Source of the DNA: Flavobacterium bizetiae
Lineage (GTDB): Bacteria; Bacteroidota; Bacteroidia; Flavobacteriales; Flavobacteriaceae
DNA: 64,000 nucleotides
Reading direction: 5' to 3'
Assembly (NCBI RefSeq): GCF_902804475.1
Contig: NZ_CADCSU010000023.1
Span: 1-64,000 of the forward strand
Positions 1 to 9,693 of the stretch are shown here, piece after piece. Made by a program: the position numbers and the translations under genes. The notes under the pieces are model-generated. The model was not told where the DNA came from. It was given only the letters and a program-made list of their open reading frames with translations, and searched no databases. Position 1 is the stretch's first letter. Each line of letters starts with the position of its first letter.

Positions 1-60
1 TTAAACAAGAAAATTCGTGTTAAATAAAATAAATAAAAACATTTTTTTTTAAAGTATAAA

Positions 61-92
61 ACAAAAAAGGCCGGAAGAATAATCTTCCGACC
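61..92 (-). terminator. Intrinsic terminator of the SAM-hydrolase-like gene
   Basis: The 10-base arms at 69-78 and 83-92 form a hairpin with a 4-base loop. Read on the minus strand the single non-Watson-Crick position is a G-U pair, and the stem is followed by a T-run (68 down to 61). It lies about 50 bases beyond the stop of the minus-strand gene to its right. Confidence 0.7.
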
Positions 93-141
93 ATGACTAC
101 TCAAATGAGCGGTTTTTATTTTATATGAAATATCCAATGAA

Positions 142-1029
142 TTATTTGCTTAACAAAATACTCCAGTCAGCTCCGCTGTAAATTTTATGTTTTGCTGAGA
201 AACTTCCCTGATTAACAGCTAATGAAAAATTTAAAAGACTATTAAAGTAACAAACATCAGTACCCACCTGAACCTCTCCAAAAGTATGTACCAGTTTCAA
301 TTTTCCTTCGTATGCTTTTTTAGTTCCGTTAAAGATTTGGATTTTAACGAAATCACCCGCTTTTAAATCCAGATTAGCGAAAGTTTTCTTGTCGATATTC
401 GTCCAAACGTTTCCGTATTGGATATCTAAAATCGGAATTCCGCCTTTGATGATTCCTTTTTCGAAAACCGGTTTTTGGTAATCAATTTTTACTACTTCGT
501 TTGGTAATTTTGGTCCAACTTCTTCAAAAGTAATAGTTTTAGATGCTAAACGAGCTCCTGTAAAAGCGTAAACATCACGACCATGAAAAGTATACGATTC
601 GTTTGAATTCTGACGACGGTTTTTTACTTCATCAATCTCACGAATTTCCTGAATCCCTAATTGTTCTGCAATTAAAGTTAAAGTTCCGTTATCCGGAGTT
701 ACAAAATAATGACCAGATTTAGTTAACAAAACTACAGAATGTCTTGCTGTACCTACTCCCGGATCACAAACAGATACAAATACAGTTCCCGCAGGATAGT
801 ATTGAGCTGTTTGCGACAAACGATATGCTGCTTCCCAAATATTAAATGCCGGGATTTCATGAGTTACATCAAATATTTTAATATCGGTCGAAACTCCCAT
901 TGCAACCCCTTTCATAGCAGATACTGCTCCATCTTTCAAACCAAAATCTGATTGAAAAACTAATACATTATTTTGTGCGAAACCATTAAGAGTAATAGCA
1001 CACAAAAAAAGTAATAAACGTAATTTCAT
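142..1029 (-). CDS. Exported SAM hydroxide adenosyltransferase (DUF62 family)
   Basis: A 295-residue member of the SAM chlorinase/fluorinase/hydroxide adenosyltransferase family, which cleaves S-adenosylmethionine to adenosine and methionine when water is the nucleophile. The hydrolase triad is visible: Asp89 and Arg96 in the DPGVGTAR segment, seven apart as in the family, and His149 in FHGRD; Asp28 is in the N-terminal SDFG motif. These residues favour a hydrolase over a halogenase. Residues 1-19 look like a signal peptide ending in FAQ, so the protein is predicted to leave the cytoplasm, which is odd for an enzyme whose known substrate is intracellular. It stands alone with its own terminator. 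Family assignment is firm; the cellular role is unknown. Confidence 0.85.
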   Translation of the reverse strand: MKLRLLLFLCAITLNGFAQNNVLVFQSDFGLKDGAVSAMKGVAMGVSTDIKIFDVTHEIPAFNIWEAAYRLSQTAQYYPAGTVFVSVCDPGVGTARHSVVLLTKSGHYFVTPDNGTLTLIAEQLGIQEIREIDEVKNRRQNSNESYTFHGRDVYAFTGARLASKTITFEEVGPKLPNEVVKIDYQKPVFEKGIIKGGIPILDIQYGNVWTNIDKKTFANLDLKAGDFVKIQIFNGTKKAYEGKLKLVHTFGEVQVGTDVCYFNSLLNFSLAVNQGSFSAKHKIYSGADWSILLSK

Positions 1030-1241
1030 TTTTTCTCTTTTTAAATTTTCAGCAAAGATATTTCATTAAACTTAAAAATTGACCCTAATATATTAGAAAT
1101 AATATCATTTTATAAATCGATTTTGATTATTTACAATTACATTTGCATTTTATTCATTATCCTATGTAAATAGTAGACAAATAACTTTTCTATTGGATCT
1201 TTTTGAATAATTACTAAATCAAATACAAAACTAAATTATCA

Positions 1242-3897
1242 ATGAGAAAAAAATTAAAAATTGTCATAACAGCAATTCTTACTTTATCCAGTACTTTATT
1301 TTTTGCGCAAAGTCACGAGATAAAGGGAACGGTTACGAATGAAAACGGAAATCCTTTAGAATTTGCTACAATCTTAATCAAAGGAACTCACATTAATGCT
1401 ACAAGTGATGCTTTAGGAAAGTTTACCATTAACGCTTCTACAAATAATCCAACGCTTATTGTTTCGTTATTTGGCTATCAAACCAAAGAAATTGTTGCAA
1501 AAGATCACGTTATCGAAGTACAATTGGCTTTAGAAAACAATAGTCTTGACGAAATTGTAGTCGTAGGAAGTAGAAATCCGAACAAAAGTAAATTGGAAAC
1601 AGCAGTTCCGGTTGATGTTGTAAATCTGGCCAAAATCAGAAATACAACTCCACAAACTACTACAAACGATATCCTTACGTATTTAATTCCGTCATTCAAT
1701 TCAAACCGCCAATCTTCTGCCGATGGTACTGAACATATTGATCCGGCTTCTTTAAGAGGTTTAGGTCCTGATCAGGTTTTGGTTTTGATTAACGGAAAAA
1801 GAAGACATACTACCTCAATTAGTAAATTATCAAAATACAGTTGGAAACGGTTCTGTTGGTACAGATTTAAGTGCAATTCCTGCTTCGGCCATTAAAAGAA
1901 TTGAGGTTTTACGAGATGGTGCTGCGGCTCAATACGGTTCTGATGCGATTGCGGGTGTTATTAATCTGGTTTTAAAGGATAATGCAGGTTTAGAAGTTAA
2001 TGCCACTTATGGTTCGACATCAAGAAATGATGGTCAAACTACAAATGTGAACTTAAACTACGGTACAAAAATTGGCAATAAAGGTGGTTTTATCAACCTT
2101 TCGGCTGAATTTAATGACCGCCAGAAAACAAATCGTTCCCAAAATAATAACCTGATCATTTTCGATCAATCGGCTGAAGATAATTTCTTTGCTTATGATT
2201 TTGCTAATGATCCTGCACAATCACGTCAGATTGATGATAATTTATTAGCTCAAAATGGTTTAACACGTGACGATTTTAATTTTCAGATTGGAGATGCAAA
2301 AATCCAGAATATTCAGGGATTCTTTAATGCATCGATTCCGTTAAACGATCAAATTGAGTTTTATGCAAACGGTGGTGTGAGTCATAGAGAAGGTACTGGT
2401 TATGGTTTCAGACGTTTGCCAAGTGAGACTGAAAATGTTGTAGCGTCGATTTTTCCTTTCGGATTTCAACCTGAGTTGAACTCTGTAGTAACAGATCTTT
2501 CTTCTTCAGTTGGTTTTAAATTTAAATTTGGAGAATGGAAATTAGACGTAAGTAACACGATTGGTGAAAACAAATTTGTTTATGATGTATCGAATACCAA
2601 CAACGTTTCGCTGGGAGATAACGGACAAACTGACTTTAAAGCCGGAAACCACTCTTTCTTGCAAAATACTGTAAATGCTGATATCTCGAGATTGTACAAA
2701 GATATTTTTCATGGTTTGAATGTTGCTTTTGGAGGTGAATATCGTTTTGAAAAATACAAAATCGTTCCGGGTGAAGAGAACTCTTACATCAATGGCGGAG
2801 CACAATCGTTTCCTGGATTTTCTCCTTTGAATGAAGTGAACGAAAACAGAAACAGCGTTGGCGTTTATGCTGATGTTGAGGCTGATGTTACTGAAAAATT
2901 ATTGATTGGAGTTGCGGGTCGTTACGAAGATTATACTGATTTTGGAAATACGATTAACGGAAAATTATCTGCGAGATACAAAATCTTAGATAATTTATTT
3001 GTTCGTGGAGCGATTAGTTCTGGTTTCAGAGCACCGTCATTGCACCAACAATATTTCAACAATATTGCAACTGATGCTGTTGACGGACAAATCCTGAACT
3101 CAGGTATTTTTAGAAATGATAGTCAGGTAGCGAAAGAATTAGGAATTCCGAAATTAAAAGAGGAAACTTCCAGAAACTACAGCTTTGGTGTTGTTTATTC
3201 TCCAACGAAAAAATTACATATTACGGCTGATTATTACCACATTAGAATTGACAATAGAATCATTCTTACAGGAAACTTAGGAAATGACGCTGAAGGAAAT
3301 CCTGTTCCGGCACTTCGCGATTTGTTTGCGCAATACGGCGCACAAACGGGTCGTTTCTTTACCAATGCCATCAATACCACTACAAACGGAGTTGATGTTG
3401 TGATTGATTATGATATGAATATTGGTCCGGGAAAAATGAATCTTTCGTTATTGTACAACTACAACGACAATAAAGTTGATGATCAGTTGAATAACATTCC
3501 GCCTTTATTTGCAGGTCAGGAAGATGTATACTACGGACCTCAGGAAAGAAGTCTAATCGAGACGAATACGCCAAAACACAAAGGTACTTTTGCCATTAAT
3601 TACAGTTTAACAAAATGGAATTTCTTATTGAGAAATACTTATTTTGGACAAGTGATTCGTGATGGTTTCCCTTTTGGAGGCATCCAGAAACATAACGGAA
3701 AAGTAGTTACAGATATTACGGTTGCTTATAAACTGACTCCAAAAATTCAGATTGCTTTGGGAGCGAACAACTTATTTGATATTTTCCCGGACAGACAAAT
3801 TTACGAGAACAGTTATTATGGCGTATTTAAATATGCTCCTGTTCAAATGGGAACTACCGGAGCTTATTACTTTGGTCGTATGAGTTTTACATTGTAA
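1242..3897 (+). pseudogene. TonB-dependent outer membrane receptor, frameshifted
   Basis: Two ORFs in different frames (1242-1895 and a second frame to 3897) make one receptor of about 884 residues. The first part has a signal peptide (ending FFAQ), a carboxypeptidase-D-like beta-sandwich (GTVTNENGNPLEFATILIKG) and most of the plug domain (VLVLINGKRRHTT). Reading shifts at about 1817-1818: removing one A after the codons for HTTS restores LVNYQNTVGNGSVGTDLSAIPA and continues without a stop through the 22-strand barrel to a C-terminal SFTL. The first frame would stop at 1895. This is either a single-base insertion that kills the gene or a sequencing error; the rest of the barrel shows no decay, so any inactivation is recent. 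Substrate unknown. It ends convergently with scoB at a shared terminator. Confidence 0.85.
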
Positions 3898-3901
3898 ATT
3901 A

Positions 3902-4067
3902 TTTAACCGCAAAGTTCGCAGAGTTTTATATACTGCACGATTTAATCTCGCAAAGGCGCGAAGTCGCAAAGTTTTTATAAAAATAAAGCCGCTCAATTAA
4001 GCGGCTTTATTTTTATACTTACTGATTCTGCAAATTATCTTTGCGACTCTACGCCTTTGCGGTTAAA
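3902..4067. repeat. Inverted intergenic repeat of the 'ccgcaaagttcgc' family
   Basis: The gap between the convergent receptor and scoB is bounded by TTAACCGCAAAG (3902-3913) and its near-complement CTTTGCGGTTAAA (4054-4066), with further copies of the same words inside (CGCAAAGGCGCGAAGTCGC). The same words recur near 6674-6775 and 31030-31105. The strong terminator sits at the centre. Confidence 0.6.
3979..4014. terminator. Bidirectional terminator
   Basis: Perfect 15 bp arms (3979-3993 and 4000-4014) around a 6-base loop, with A-run and T-run on the two sides so that it can stop transcription of both the plus-strand receptor and the minus-strand scoB. Confidence 0.9.
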
Positions 4068-4069
4068 AT

Positions 4070-4723
4070 CTAAATTGCCATTTCAGGAATTTCTCCTTCA
4101 ATAATTAAATCAGCTTCAGTCGAAGCGATGATGTGCTCGACAGAAACACCTGGCGCGCGTTCTAAGAGCTTAAAACCTTTTTCTGTTACTTCGAGAACTG
4201 CTAACTCAGTTACGACCTTTTTAACGCATCCTACACCGGTTAATGGCAAAGTACATTTTTTTAATATTTTAGATTCTCCTGCTTTATTCACGTGCATCAT
4301 GGCCACGATGATATTTTCGGCGGAAGCCACCAAATCCATCGCGCCTCCCATTCCTTTTACCATTTTGCCCGGAATTTTCCAGTTGGCAATATCTCCGTTT
4401 TCAGAAACTTCCATCGCGCCCAAAATCGTTAAATCTACTTTTTGACTGCGAATCATTCCAAAACTAAAAGCGGAATCAAAGAAACTCGCTCCCGGAAGTG
4501 TGGTAATGGTTTGTTTTCCTGCGTTGATAATATCAGCATCTTCTTCTCCTGCAAAAGGAAAAGGTCCCATGCCCAAAACACCGTTTTCACTCTGAAACTC
4601 AACCGCAATATCTTCGCGCACATAATTCGCAACCAAAGTCGGAATTCCGATTCCTAAGTTCACAAAATACCTGTCTTTTACTTCTTTTGCAATTCGCTTT
4701 GCAATATCTTCTTTTGTTAACAT
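4070..4723 (-). CDS. scoB: 3-oxoacid CoA-transferase, subunit B
   Basis: A 217-residue beta subunit of the family I CoA-transferases, which move CoA between succinyl-CoA and a 3-oxoacid such as acetoacetate. The catalytic glutamate is in SENG (Glu46), followed by GVLGMGPFP; the N-terminal NLGIGIPTLV glycine-rich segment is typical. Length matches the family. It must pair with the alpha subunit encoded at 5881-6582. The pair is on one strand in the order A then B but is interrupted by a beta-lactamase gene, so the usual overlapping scoA-scoB arrangement is lost. Exact acyl substrate cannot be read from sequence. Confidence 0.9.
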   Translation of the reverse strand: MLTKEDIAKRIAKEVKDRYFVNLGIGIPTLVANYVREDIAVEFQSENGVLGMGPFPFAGEEDADIINAGKQTITTLPGASFFDSAFSFGMIRSQKVDLTILGAMEVSENGDIANWKIPGKMVKGMGGAMDLVASAENIIVAMMHVNKAGESKILKKCTLPLTGVGCVKKVVTELAVLEVTEKGFKLLERAPGVSVEHIIASTEADLIIEGEIPEMAI

Positions 4724-4737
4724 ATCTTCAATGTGTC

Positions 4738-4821
4738 AATTTGGAAATTAGATAATTAGATAATGCATTACTTTGCGCAATCAATATCAATTATCTAATT
4801 ATCACATTTTCTAATTATCTA
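4738..4821. repeat. AT-rich inverted repeat, left flank of the beta-lactamase
   Basis: GATAATTAGATAATGC-type words at about 4748-4770 face ATTATCTAATT words at 4791-4821, forming an imperfect hairpin. A very similar arrangement lies on the other side of the beta-lactamase gene (5740-5881). Confidence 0.55.
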
Positions 4822-5717
4822 ATTTGTTCTGTTTTCTTTACGAAATAATCCCAGGTTGCTTTTGTAATATCTGCAATTATTTTTTCTGTATCTTCTTGTT
4901 TTTCTGTGATGTTTTTTAAATAAACGGACAGAATAAAATGTTTCCCATTTTGAAGTTTTACAATTCCAATATCGTTCATTGCTACTCTCAAATTATCATC
5001 ATTGGTTCCTGAAATTCCTGTTCTGTGTGCTAGTTCCGTATTTTCAGGAAGTCCGGCTTTCATCCAGGTTAAACCTCTTGATGTTTCAACCATTATTTGA
5101 TACAAATATTTTGTGGTGCTTTCTTTTAGAATTTCTCCTTTAAAAAACTTTTCAAGCAAGGCTGTTGTTGCTAAGGGAGTGGTTGTATTTACATAAAGAT
5201 TTTTCCAGCTTCTCATTTGGTTTTCGTTTACTTTAATCACAAAGTCCTTAATTCCTTGTTGATTGATAAACTTTTGCACAACTTTTGTTCCTCCAACCAA
5301 ATCAATAAGTATATCACATCCATTGTTATCACTATGCGAAACGGTATATCTTAATAACTTATCTAAAGTTAAATTCACATTTCCATCCGGATAATCTTCC
5401 CTCATTGGGCTCCAGGTATTTTCGTGTAAATCTTTCTTTCTAATAAAAACTTCCTGTGTTAATGAAAGTTTTCCTTCATCTACTTTGTTTAAAACTGCCA
5501 AAGCAATATGAAATTTAAAAACACTCATCATTGGGGCTTTCAGGTTTCCGTTGATACTTAAAGTATCTTTATCTTCAATACCTTTTATCGAAATTCCGAC
5601 TGTTGCATTTTTAGACGAAATGATCTTATTTAATTCTTGTCTCAATTCATTTTTTGATTGCCCAAAAGCCGAAAACGACAGTACTGAAAACAGGATTATA
5701 TTAAAAAGCTTTGTCAT
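4815..5717 (-). CDS. Class A beta-lactamase (subclass A2-like)
   Basis: A 300-residue serine beta-lactamase with a signal peptide (cleavage near FSAFGQ, residues 14-20), so periplasmic. Catalytic elements are in order: Ser65-x-x-Lys68 (SVFK), Ser129-Asp-Asn131 (SDN), Glu165 in VNENQM, and His-Arg-Thr-Gly (231-234) in place of the usual Lys-Thr-Gly. The spacing and the WKNLYVNTTTP segment after the glutamate resemble the Bacteroidota subclass A2 enzymes. Arg at the Lys position is known in some class A enzymes such as the carbenicillinases. The gene sits between the two subunits of a CoA-transferase and is bounded on both sides by similar AT-rich inverted repeats, suggesting insertion. Substrate range is not predictable here. 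Confidence 0.9.
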   Translation of the reverse strand: MTKLFNIILFSVLSFSAFGQSKNELRQELNKIISSKNATVGISIKGIEDKDTLSINGNLKAPMMSVFKFHIALAVLNKVDEGKLSLTQEVFIRKKDLHENTWSPMREDYPDGNVNLTLDKLLRYTVSHSDNNGCDILIDLVGGTKVVQKFINQQGIKDFVIKVNENQMRSWKNLYVNTTTPLATTALLEKFFKGEILKESTTKYLYQIMVETSRGLTWMKAGLPENTELAHRTGISGTNDDNLRVAMNDIGIVKLQNGKHFILSVYLKNITEKQEDTEKIIADITKATWDYFVKKTEQIR

Positions 5718-5735
5718 AGTCTATTTTTAATGTGC

Positions 5736-5885
5736 CAATTAGTCAATTTGATAATTAGATAATTTTTTACTTAAAGTAATTAATAATAAAAGCCTAATTT
5801 TCAAACATTAAACAAATTAAAGCAACTTTATTGCAATAATGTTTTTAATTATCTAGTTGACAAATTATCTCATTATCTAATTAAG
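5736..5885. repeat. AT-rich inverted repeat, right flank of the beta-lactamase
   Basis: The words TTTGATAATTAGATAATT (about 5748) and AATTATCTAGTTGACAAATT (about 5846) face each other, with a second ATTATCTAATTA at 5872-5883 that runs into the scoA stop codon. The pattern matches that at 4738-4821. Confidence 0.55.
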
Positions 5886-6582
5886 CTTTCTGTCTCACAG
5901 TTCTTTGTTCAATACGCTTTTCAAATTTTTCTCCCTGAAAGATACGCTGCACCATTATTCCCGGAATATGAATTTGATTAGGATTTAAAGTTCCAACCGG
6001 AACTAATTCCTCTACTTCGGCAATGGTGATTTTTGCGGCGCCCGCCATACATGCATTAAAGTTTCTGGCTGTTCCTTTAAAAATAAGATTTCCGGCTTCA
6101 TCTCCTTTCCATGCTTTTACAATTGCGAAATCAGCCTTAAAAGCTTGTTCCATAATATGCATTTTTCCGTTGAACTCGCGAACTTCTTTTCCTTCGGCAA
6201 CTTCGGTTCCGTAACCTGCCGGCGTAAAGAAAGCTGGAATTCCGGCTTGAGCGGCACGACAACGTTCTGCTAAGGTTCCTTGTGGAGTCAATTCAACTTC
6301 AAGTTCACCTGAAAGCATCTGACGTTCGAATTCAGCGTTTTCTCCAACATAAGACGAAATCATTTTTTTGATCTGTTTTTTCTGCAAAAGCAATCCCAAA
6401 CCAAAATCATCTACTCCGGCATTGTTCGAAATACAAGTTAAATCTGAAATAGATGTGTTTACTAAGGCTGCAATTGTATTTTCGGGAATTCCGCATAAGC
6501 CAAAACCACCAAACATAATGGTCATTCCGCTTTCGATTCCTTGTGTAGCATCCTGAACGTTATTTACTTTTTTTGTAATCAT
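5881..6582 (-). CDS. scoA: 3-oxoacid CoA-transferase, subunit A
   Basis: A 233-residue alpha subunit of a family I CoA-transferase. The glycine-rich CoA-binding segment [15 protein letters not shown] lies at residues 21-36, and the conserved [28 protein letters not shown] block follows near residues 79-106. It should form the active heteromer with the scoB product, which supplies the catalytic glutamate. It is the first gene of the scoA-bla-scoB stretch; about 160 bases separate it from the beta-lactamase, so whether all three are cotranscribed is unclear. Confidence 0.9.
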   Translation of the reverse strand: MITKKVNNVQDATQGIESGMTIMFGGFGLCGIPENTIAALVNTSISDLTCISNNAGVDDFGLGLLLQKKQIKKMISSYVGENAEFERQMLSGELEVELTPQGTLAERCRAAQAGIPAFFTPAGYGTEVAEGKEVREFNGKMHIMEQAFKADFAIVKAWKGDEAGNLIFKGTARNFNACMAGAAKITIAEVEELVPVGTLNPNQIHIPGIMVQRIFQGEKFEKRIEQRTVRQKA

Positions 6583-6897
6583 AACAAAAGGGTCTTTATT
6601 ACTGTATATTTTTGATAAAAATAAGATTTTTAGATTAAATTATAACGATTTCGTAAAAAATAAATCCAGTTTTTAACCGCAAAGTTCACAAAGACAAAAC
6701 CGCAAGGTTCGCAAAGTTATTTTATAAAATGCAAACTGAGCGAACCTTGCGTAAACCTTTGCATTCTTTGCGATTAGATCTATACTCGTAATTTCTATTT
6801 TTAAAATTATCAGAATTTAATCCAAAAAAAATCCTTTTGCTTTCTTCTAAATTAATAGAAGATCACAAAAGGATTTTTATATTATAAAGAACTTAAA
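6583..6897. other. Intergenic region with inverted repeats and the pbp1A terminator
   Basis: No coding sequence seen. At 6673-6775 there is another copy of the 'ccgcaaagttc' family with an exact inverted pair GCAAGGTTCGC (6702-6712) and GCGAACCTTGC (6740-6750). To its right is the terminator described separately. Confidence 0.6.
6827..6878 (-). terminator. Intrinsic terminator after pbp1A
   Basis: AAAAATCCTTTTG (6827-6839) pairs exactly with CAAAAGGATTTTT (6866-6878), a 13 bp stem with a 26-base loop, 20 bases beyond the pbp1A stop. Confidence 0.75.
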
Positions 6898-9201
6898 CTA
6901 CAGTTCGAATTCGTCTGTATTTTGTTCTGTTGCTGTTGTATCTTTTACTTTTGGAGCGCTATAGCAATCTACTTTTATCGAAAGATTTGCTGGTCGCTCA
7001 AACTCTGATTTTGAAACCTGAAGTCCAGGATCTGCATAACAAAGTTTCATGAAATAACCCCAAATTGGTAAAGCAGCGGTAGCACCTTGTCCGTAAGTTA
7101 AACTTTTAAAACGAGCCGAACGATCTTCGCAACCCACCCAAACTCCTGTTACTAAGTTTGGCACCATTCCCATAAACCAACCATCAGACTGATTTTGTGT
7201 TGTTCCGGTTTTACCCGCAATGGCGTTTTTAAACATGTACGGATATCCTGTCCAGCGATTATCTCCACTTCCTCCGCCTTGCGTACGTAAACGTGCACCA
7301 GAACCGGTTTCAGTAACTCCCTGAAGTAATTTTATTACTGCAAAGGCAATATCTTTATTTAAAACGTCGTGAGACTCCGGAATTGGCTCGTAAATAACCT
7401 CTCCGCTTTTATTCTCAATACGGCTTAAAAATTGTGGTTTTACATATACTCCCTGATTGGCAAATGTACCATAAGCAGCAACCATATCTTCAACCGTAAT
7501 ATCTACTGCTCCCAAAGCAATCGAAGGCTGTGCAGGAATCTCAGTTTTAACCCCTAATTTGTGTGTTAATTCAACAACAGCTTCAGGTCCTACACGGTCT
7601 ATCAATTTAGCCGAAATAGTATTAATAGAGTTCGCCAAACCTTGTTTTAAAGTTACCATTCCGCGGTATCTGTTGTCGGAGTTTCTTGGCTCCCAGTCAG
7701 CAGTAACATTATGACGCCCTTTGTGAATCATAAACGGTCCGTCAAGAATAGAATCGCAAGGAGACATATTCAATTGTTCAATAGCAGTTGCGTAAACAAA
7801 CGGTTTAAATGTAGAACCTACTTGTCTTGCTCCCTGCCCTACGTGATCGTACTGAAAATATTTGTAATTGATTCCACCAACCCACGCTTTGATATTTCCT
7901 GTTTGAGGCTCCATCGCCATTAAACCAGATTGTAAAAAGTGTTTGAAATAACGGATAGAATCAAGTGGTGTCATTACCGTATCACGTTCTCCTTTCCAGG
8001 TAAACACACGCATTTTTGTTTTTACTTTGAATGAAGCAATGATATCATCTTCGCTTTTATCCATATCTTTCATGATCGCCCAACGCGTAGAATTTTTCAT
8101 CGCCTGCATCATGATTCTATCTGTTTCAGCTTGCGTAATGTTTACGAAAGGCGCATTTTTATTGGTTTTCATTTCAATAAAAAATTGCTGCTGAAGGTTT
8201 TTCATGTGTTCAGAAACTGCTTCTTCGGCATGTAACTGCATTCTTGAATCGATAGTAGTATAAATTTTCAGACCGTCTTTATAGATATCATAATCAGATC
8301 CGTCTGGTTTTTTATTTTCTGCAACCCATTTTTTCATGTAATCACGAAGATATTCTCTGAAATAAGTAGCAGTTCCTTCGCGGTGACTTTCTAATTTGAA
8401 TTTTAAAGCGATCGGTAAAGCTTGTAATCTTAATTTTTCTGCAGTCGTAATCATTTTTGCTTTTTCCATTTGAGAAAGCACTACGTTACGACGATTTTTT
8501 ACTCCTTCAGGATTACGAACCGGATTGTATAAACCAGAGTTTTTGAACATTCCGACTAAAATAGCCGACTCGTCCATCGTTAAATCTTTAGGATCTTTTG
8601 AGAAATAAGTTTGTGCTGCAGAACTTACTCCAACAGAATAATTTCCAAAATCATAAACGTTGCAATACATGGCCAAAATTTCATTTTTGGTATATTGACG
8701 TTCCAGACGAATGGCAATAATCCACTCTTTTATTTTTTGTACAATCCTGAACGGAAGAAATTTAGATCCTTCTCCGTGAAACAACTGTTTGGCTAATTGT
8801 TGTGTTAATGTACTCGCTCCACCATTGGTACCTAAACTAAAAACAGCTCTTAAAGTTCCGCGTCCGTCAATACCTGAATGTTCGTAAAAACGCGCATCTT
8901 CAGTCGCTACCAAAGCTTCGACTAAACTTTTTGGTAAATCTGAATATTTAAGTTGTGATCTGTTGGTTTTAAAATATTTACCAATCACTACTCCATCAGA
9001 TGAAATGATTTCTGTTGCCAGATTAGAATCCGGATTTTCTAAATCTTCAAATGAAGGCATTGATCCGAATAATCCCCATGAGGCAAATAAAAAGAAGGCT
9101 AAAATACCCAATAAGGTATAAGCAAAAACTCGCCAGAATTTCTTTTTATAGTAGTTAATATCCTTATTACTATTAGGTTGATTGTTTTTCTTGATGGCCA
9201 T
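6898..9201 (-). CDS. pbp1A: Penicillin-binding protein 1A, bifunctional peptidoglycan synthase
   Basis: A 767-residue class A PBP that polymerises and cross-links peptidoglycan in the periplasm. One N-terminal membrane anchor (about residues 25-45) precedes a family 51 glycosyltransferase domain with the catalytic glutamate in ATEDARFYEHSG (Glu101) and the GGASTLTQQLAKQL motif (residues 127-140). The transpeptidase domain has Ser463-Thr-Phe-Lys466, Ser525-Ile-Asn527 and Lys664-Thr-Gly666. All key residues are present and the length is normal. It lies 12 bases after gldH, itself overlapping ricT, so the three genes probably form one operon with this gene last before a terminator. Confidence 0.95.
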   Translation of the reverse strand: MAIKKNNQPNSNKDINYYKKKFWRVFAYTLLGILAFFLFASWGLFGSMPSFEDLENPDSNLATEIISSDGVVIGKYFKTNRSQLKYSDLPKSLVEALVATEDARFYEHSGIDGRGTLRAVFSLGTNGGASTLTQQLAKQLFHGEGSKFLPFRIVQKIKEWIIAIRLERQYTKNEILAMYCNVYDFGNYSVGVSSAAQTYFSKDPKDLTMDESAILVGMFKNSGLYNPVRNPEGVKNRRNVVLSQMEKAKMITTAEKLRLQALPIALKFKLESHREGTATYFREYLRDYMKKWVAENKKPDGSDYDIYKDGLKIYTTIDSRMQLHAEEAVSEHMKNLQQQFFIEMKTNKNAPFVNITQAETDRIMMQAMKNSTRWAIMKDMDKSEDDIIASFKVKTKMRVFTWKGERDTVMTPLDSIRYFKHFLQSGLMAMEPQTGNIKAWVGGINYKYFQYDHVGQGARQVGSTFKPFVYATAIEQLNMSPCDSILDGPFMIHKGRHNVTADWEPRNSDNRYRGMVTLKQGLANSINTISAKLIDRVGPEAVVELTHKLGVKTEIPAQPSIALGAVDITVEDMVAAYGTFANQGVYVKPQFLSRIENKSGEVIYEPIPESHDVLNKDIAFAVIKLLQGVTETGSGARLRTQGGGSGDNRWTGYPYMFKNAIAGKTGTTQNQSDGWFMGMVPNLVTGVWVGCEDRSARFKSLTYGQGATAALPIWGYFMKLCYADPGLQVSKSEFERPANLSIKVDCYSAPKVKDTTATEQNTDEFEL

Positions 9202-9213
9202 ATAACTATTTTT

Positions 9214-9693
9214 CTAATCTTTTTGTTCTATTCTAAAACCTACATCTGTAATACCTTCTAAAGCCTGAACTCCAGGGATTTTTCCTGATTCTCTAACAGC
9301 TTGTTTGATGTGTACTTTATATTTTCCTTTAAACTTTACATCTTCTTTATAATAAAGTTTACTTTCTTTTATATCAGTAAAACCGTTTCCTAACAAGGTT
9401 CCGTCCGGCTTTGCCATTTCATATTCTAAAGTATCTACTTTAGTGAAACCGCTAGGTGTTTCTATAGCCACAATTAAAAACAAATTTTTGAAAGGATAAT
9501 TATTGTTGTCCCTTAAATTTATAAATAAATTGTACTTTTTGGTTGAATCTAAAACTGGCAGATCAAAGGTTACAATACTGTCTTTGTTCCAGGCACTTCC
9601 AACAGATTTGTACTCATCGAATACTCTTTTTTTATCACACGAAAAGAAAAGTATCCCTACCAAAAGAAGAATCGCACTATTTTTTATTCTCAT
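9214..9693 (-). CDS. gldH: Gliding motility lipoprotein GldH
   Basis: A 159-residue lipoprotein with a short signal and lipobox ending in FFSC (Cys19), followed by DKKRVFDEYKSV, which is characteristic of GldH. GldH is one of the lipoproteins needed for Bacteroidota gliding and for stability of the type IX secretion/gliding apparatus; its exact biochemical role is not known. Its first 17 bases overlap the end of ricT and pbp1A follows after 12 bases, an arrangement I know as common in flavobacteria. Confidence 0.9.
   Translation of the reverse strand: MRIKNSAILLLVGILFFSCDKKRVFDEYKSVGSAWNKDSIVTFDLPVLDSTKKYNLFINLRDNNNYPFKNLFLIVAIETPSGFTKVDTLEYEMAKPDGTLLGNGFTDIKESKLYYKEDVKFKGKYKVHIKQAVRESGKIPGVQALEGITDVGFRIEQKD

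Noticed and set aside
142..1029. Chlorinase or fluorinase function
   Set aside because: The Asp-Arg-His triad of the hydroxide-adding enzymes is present, which is absent from the halogenases.
1242..3897. Programmed ribosomal frameshift in the TonB receptor
   Set aside because: There is no slippery heptamer or downstream structure at the shift site, and this family is not known to use frameshifting.
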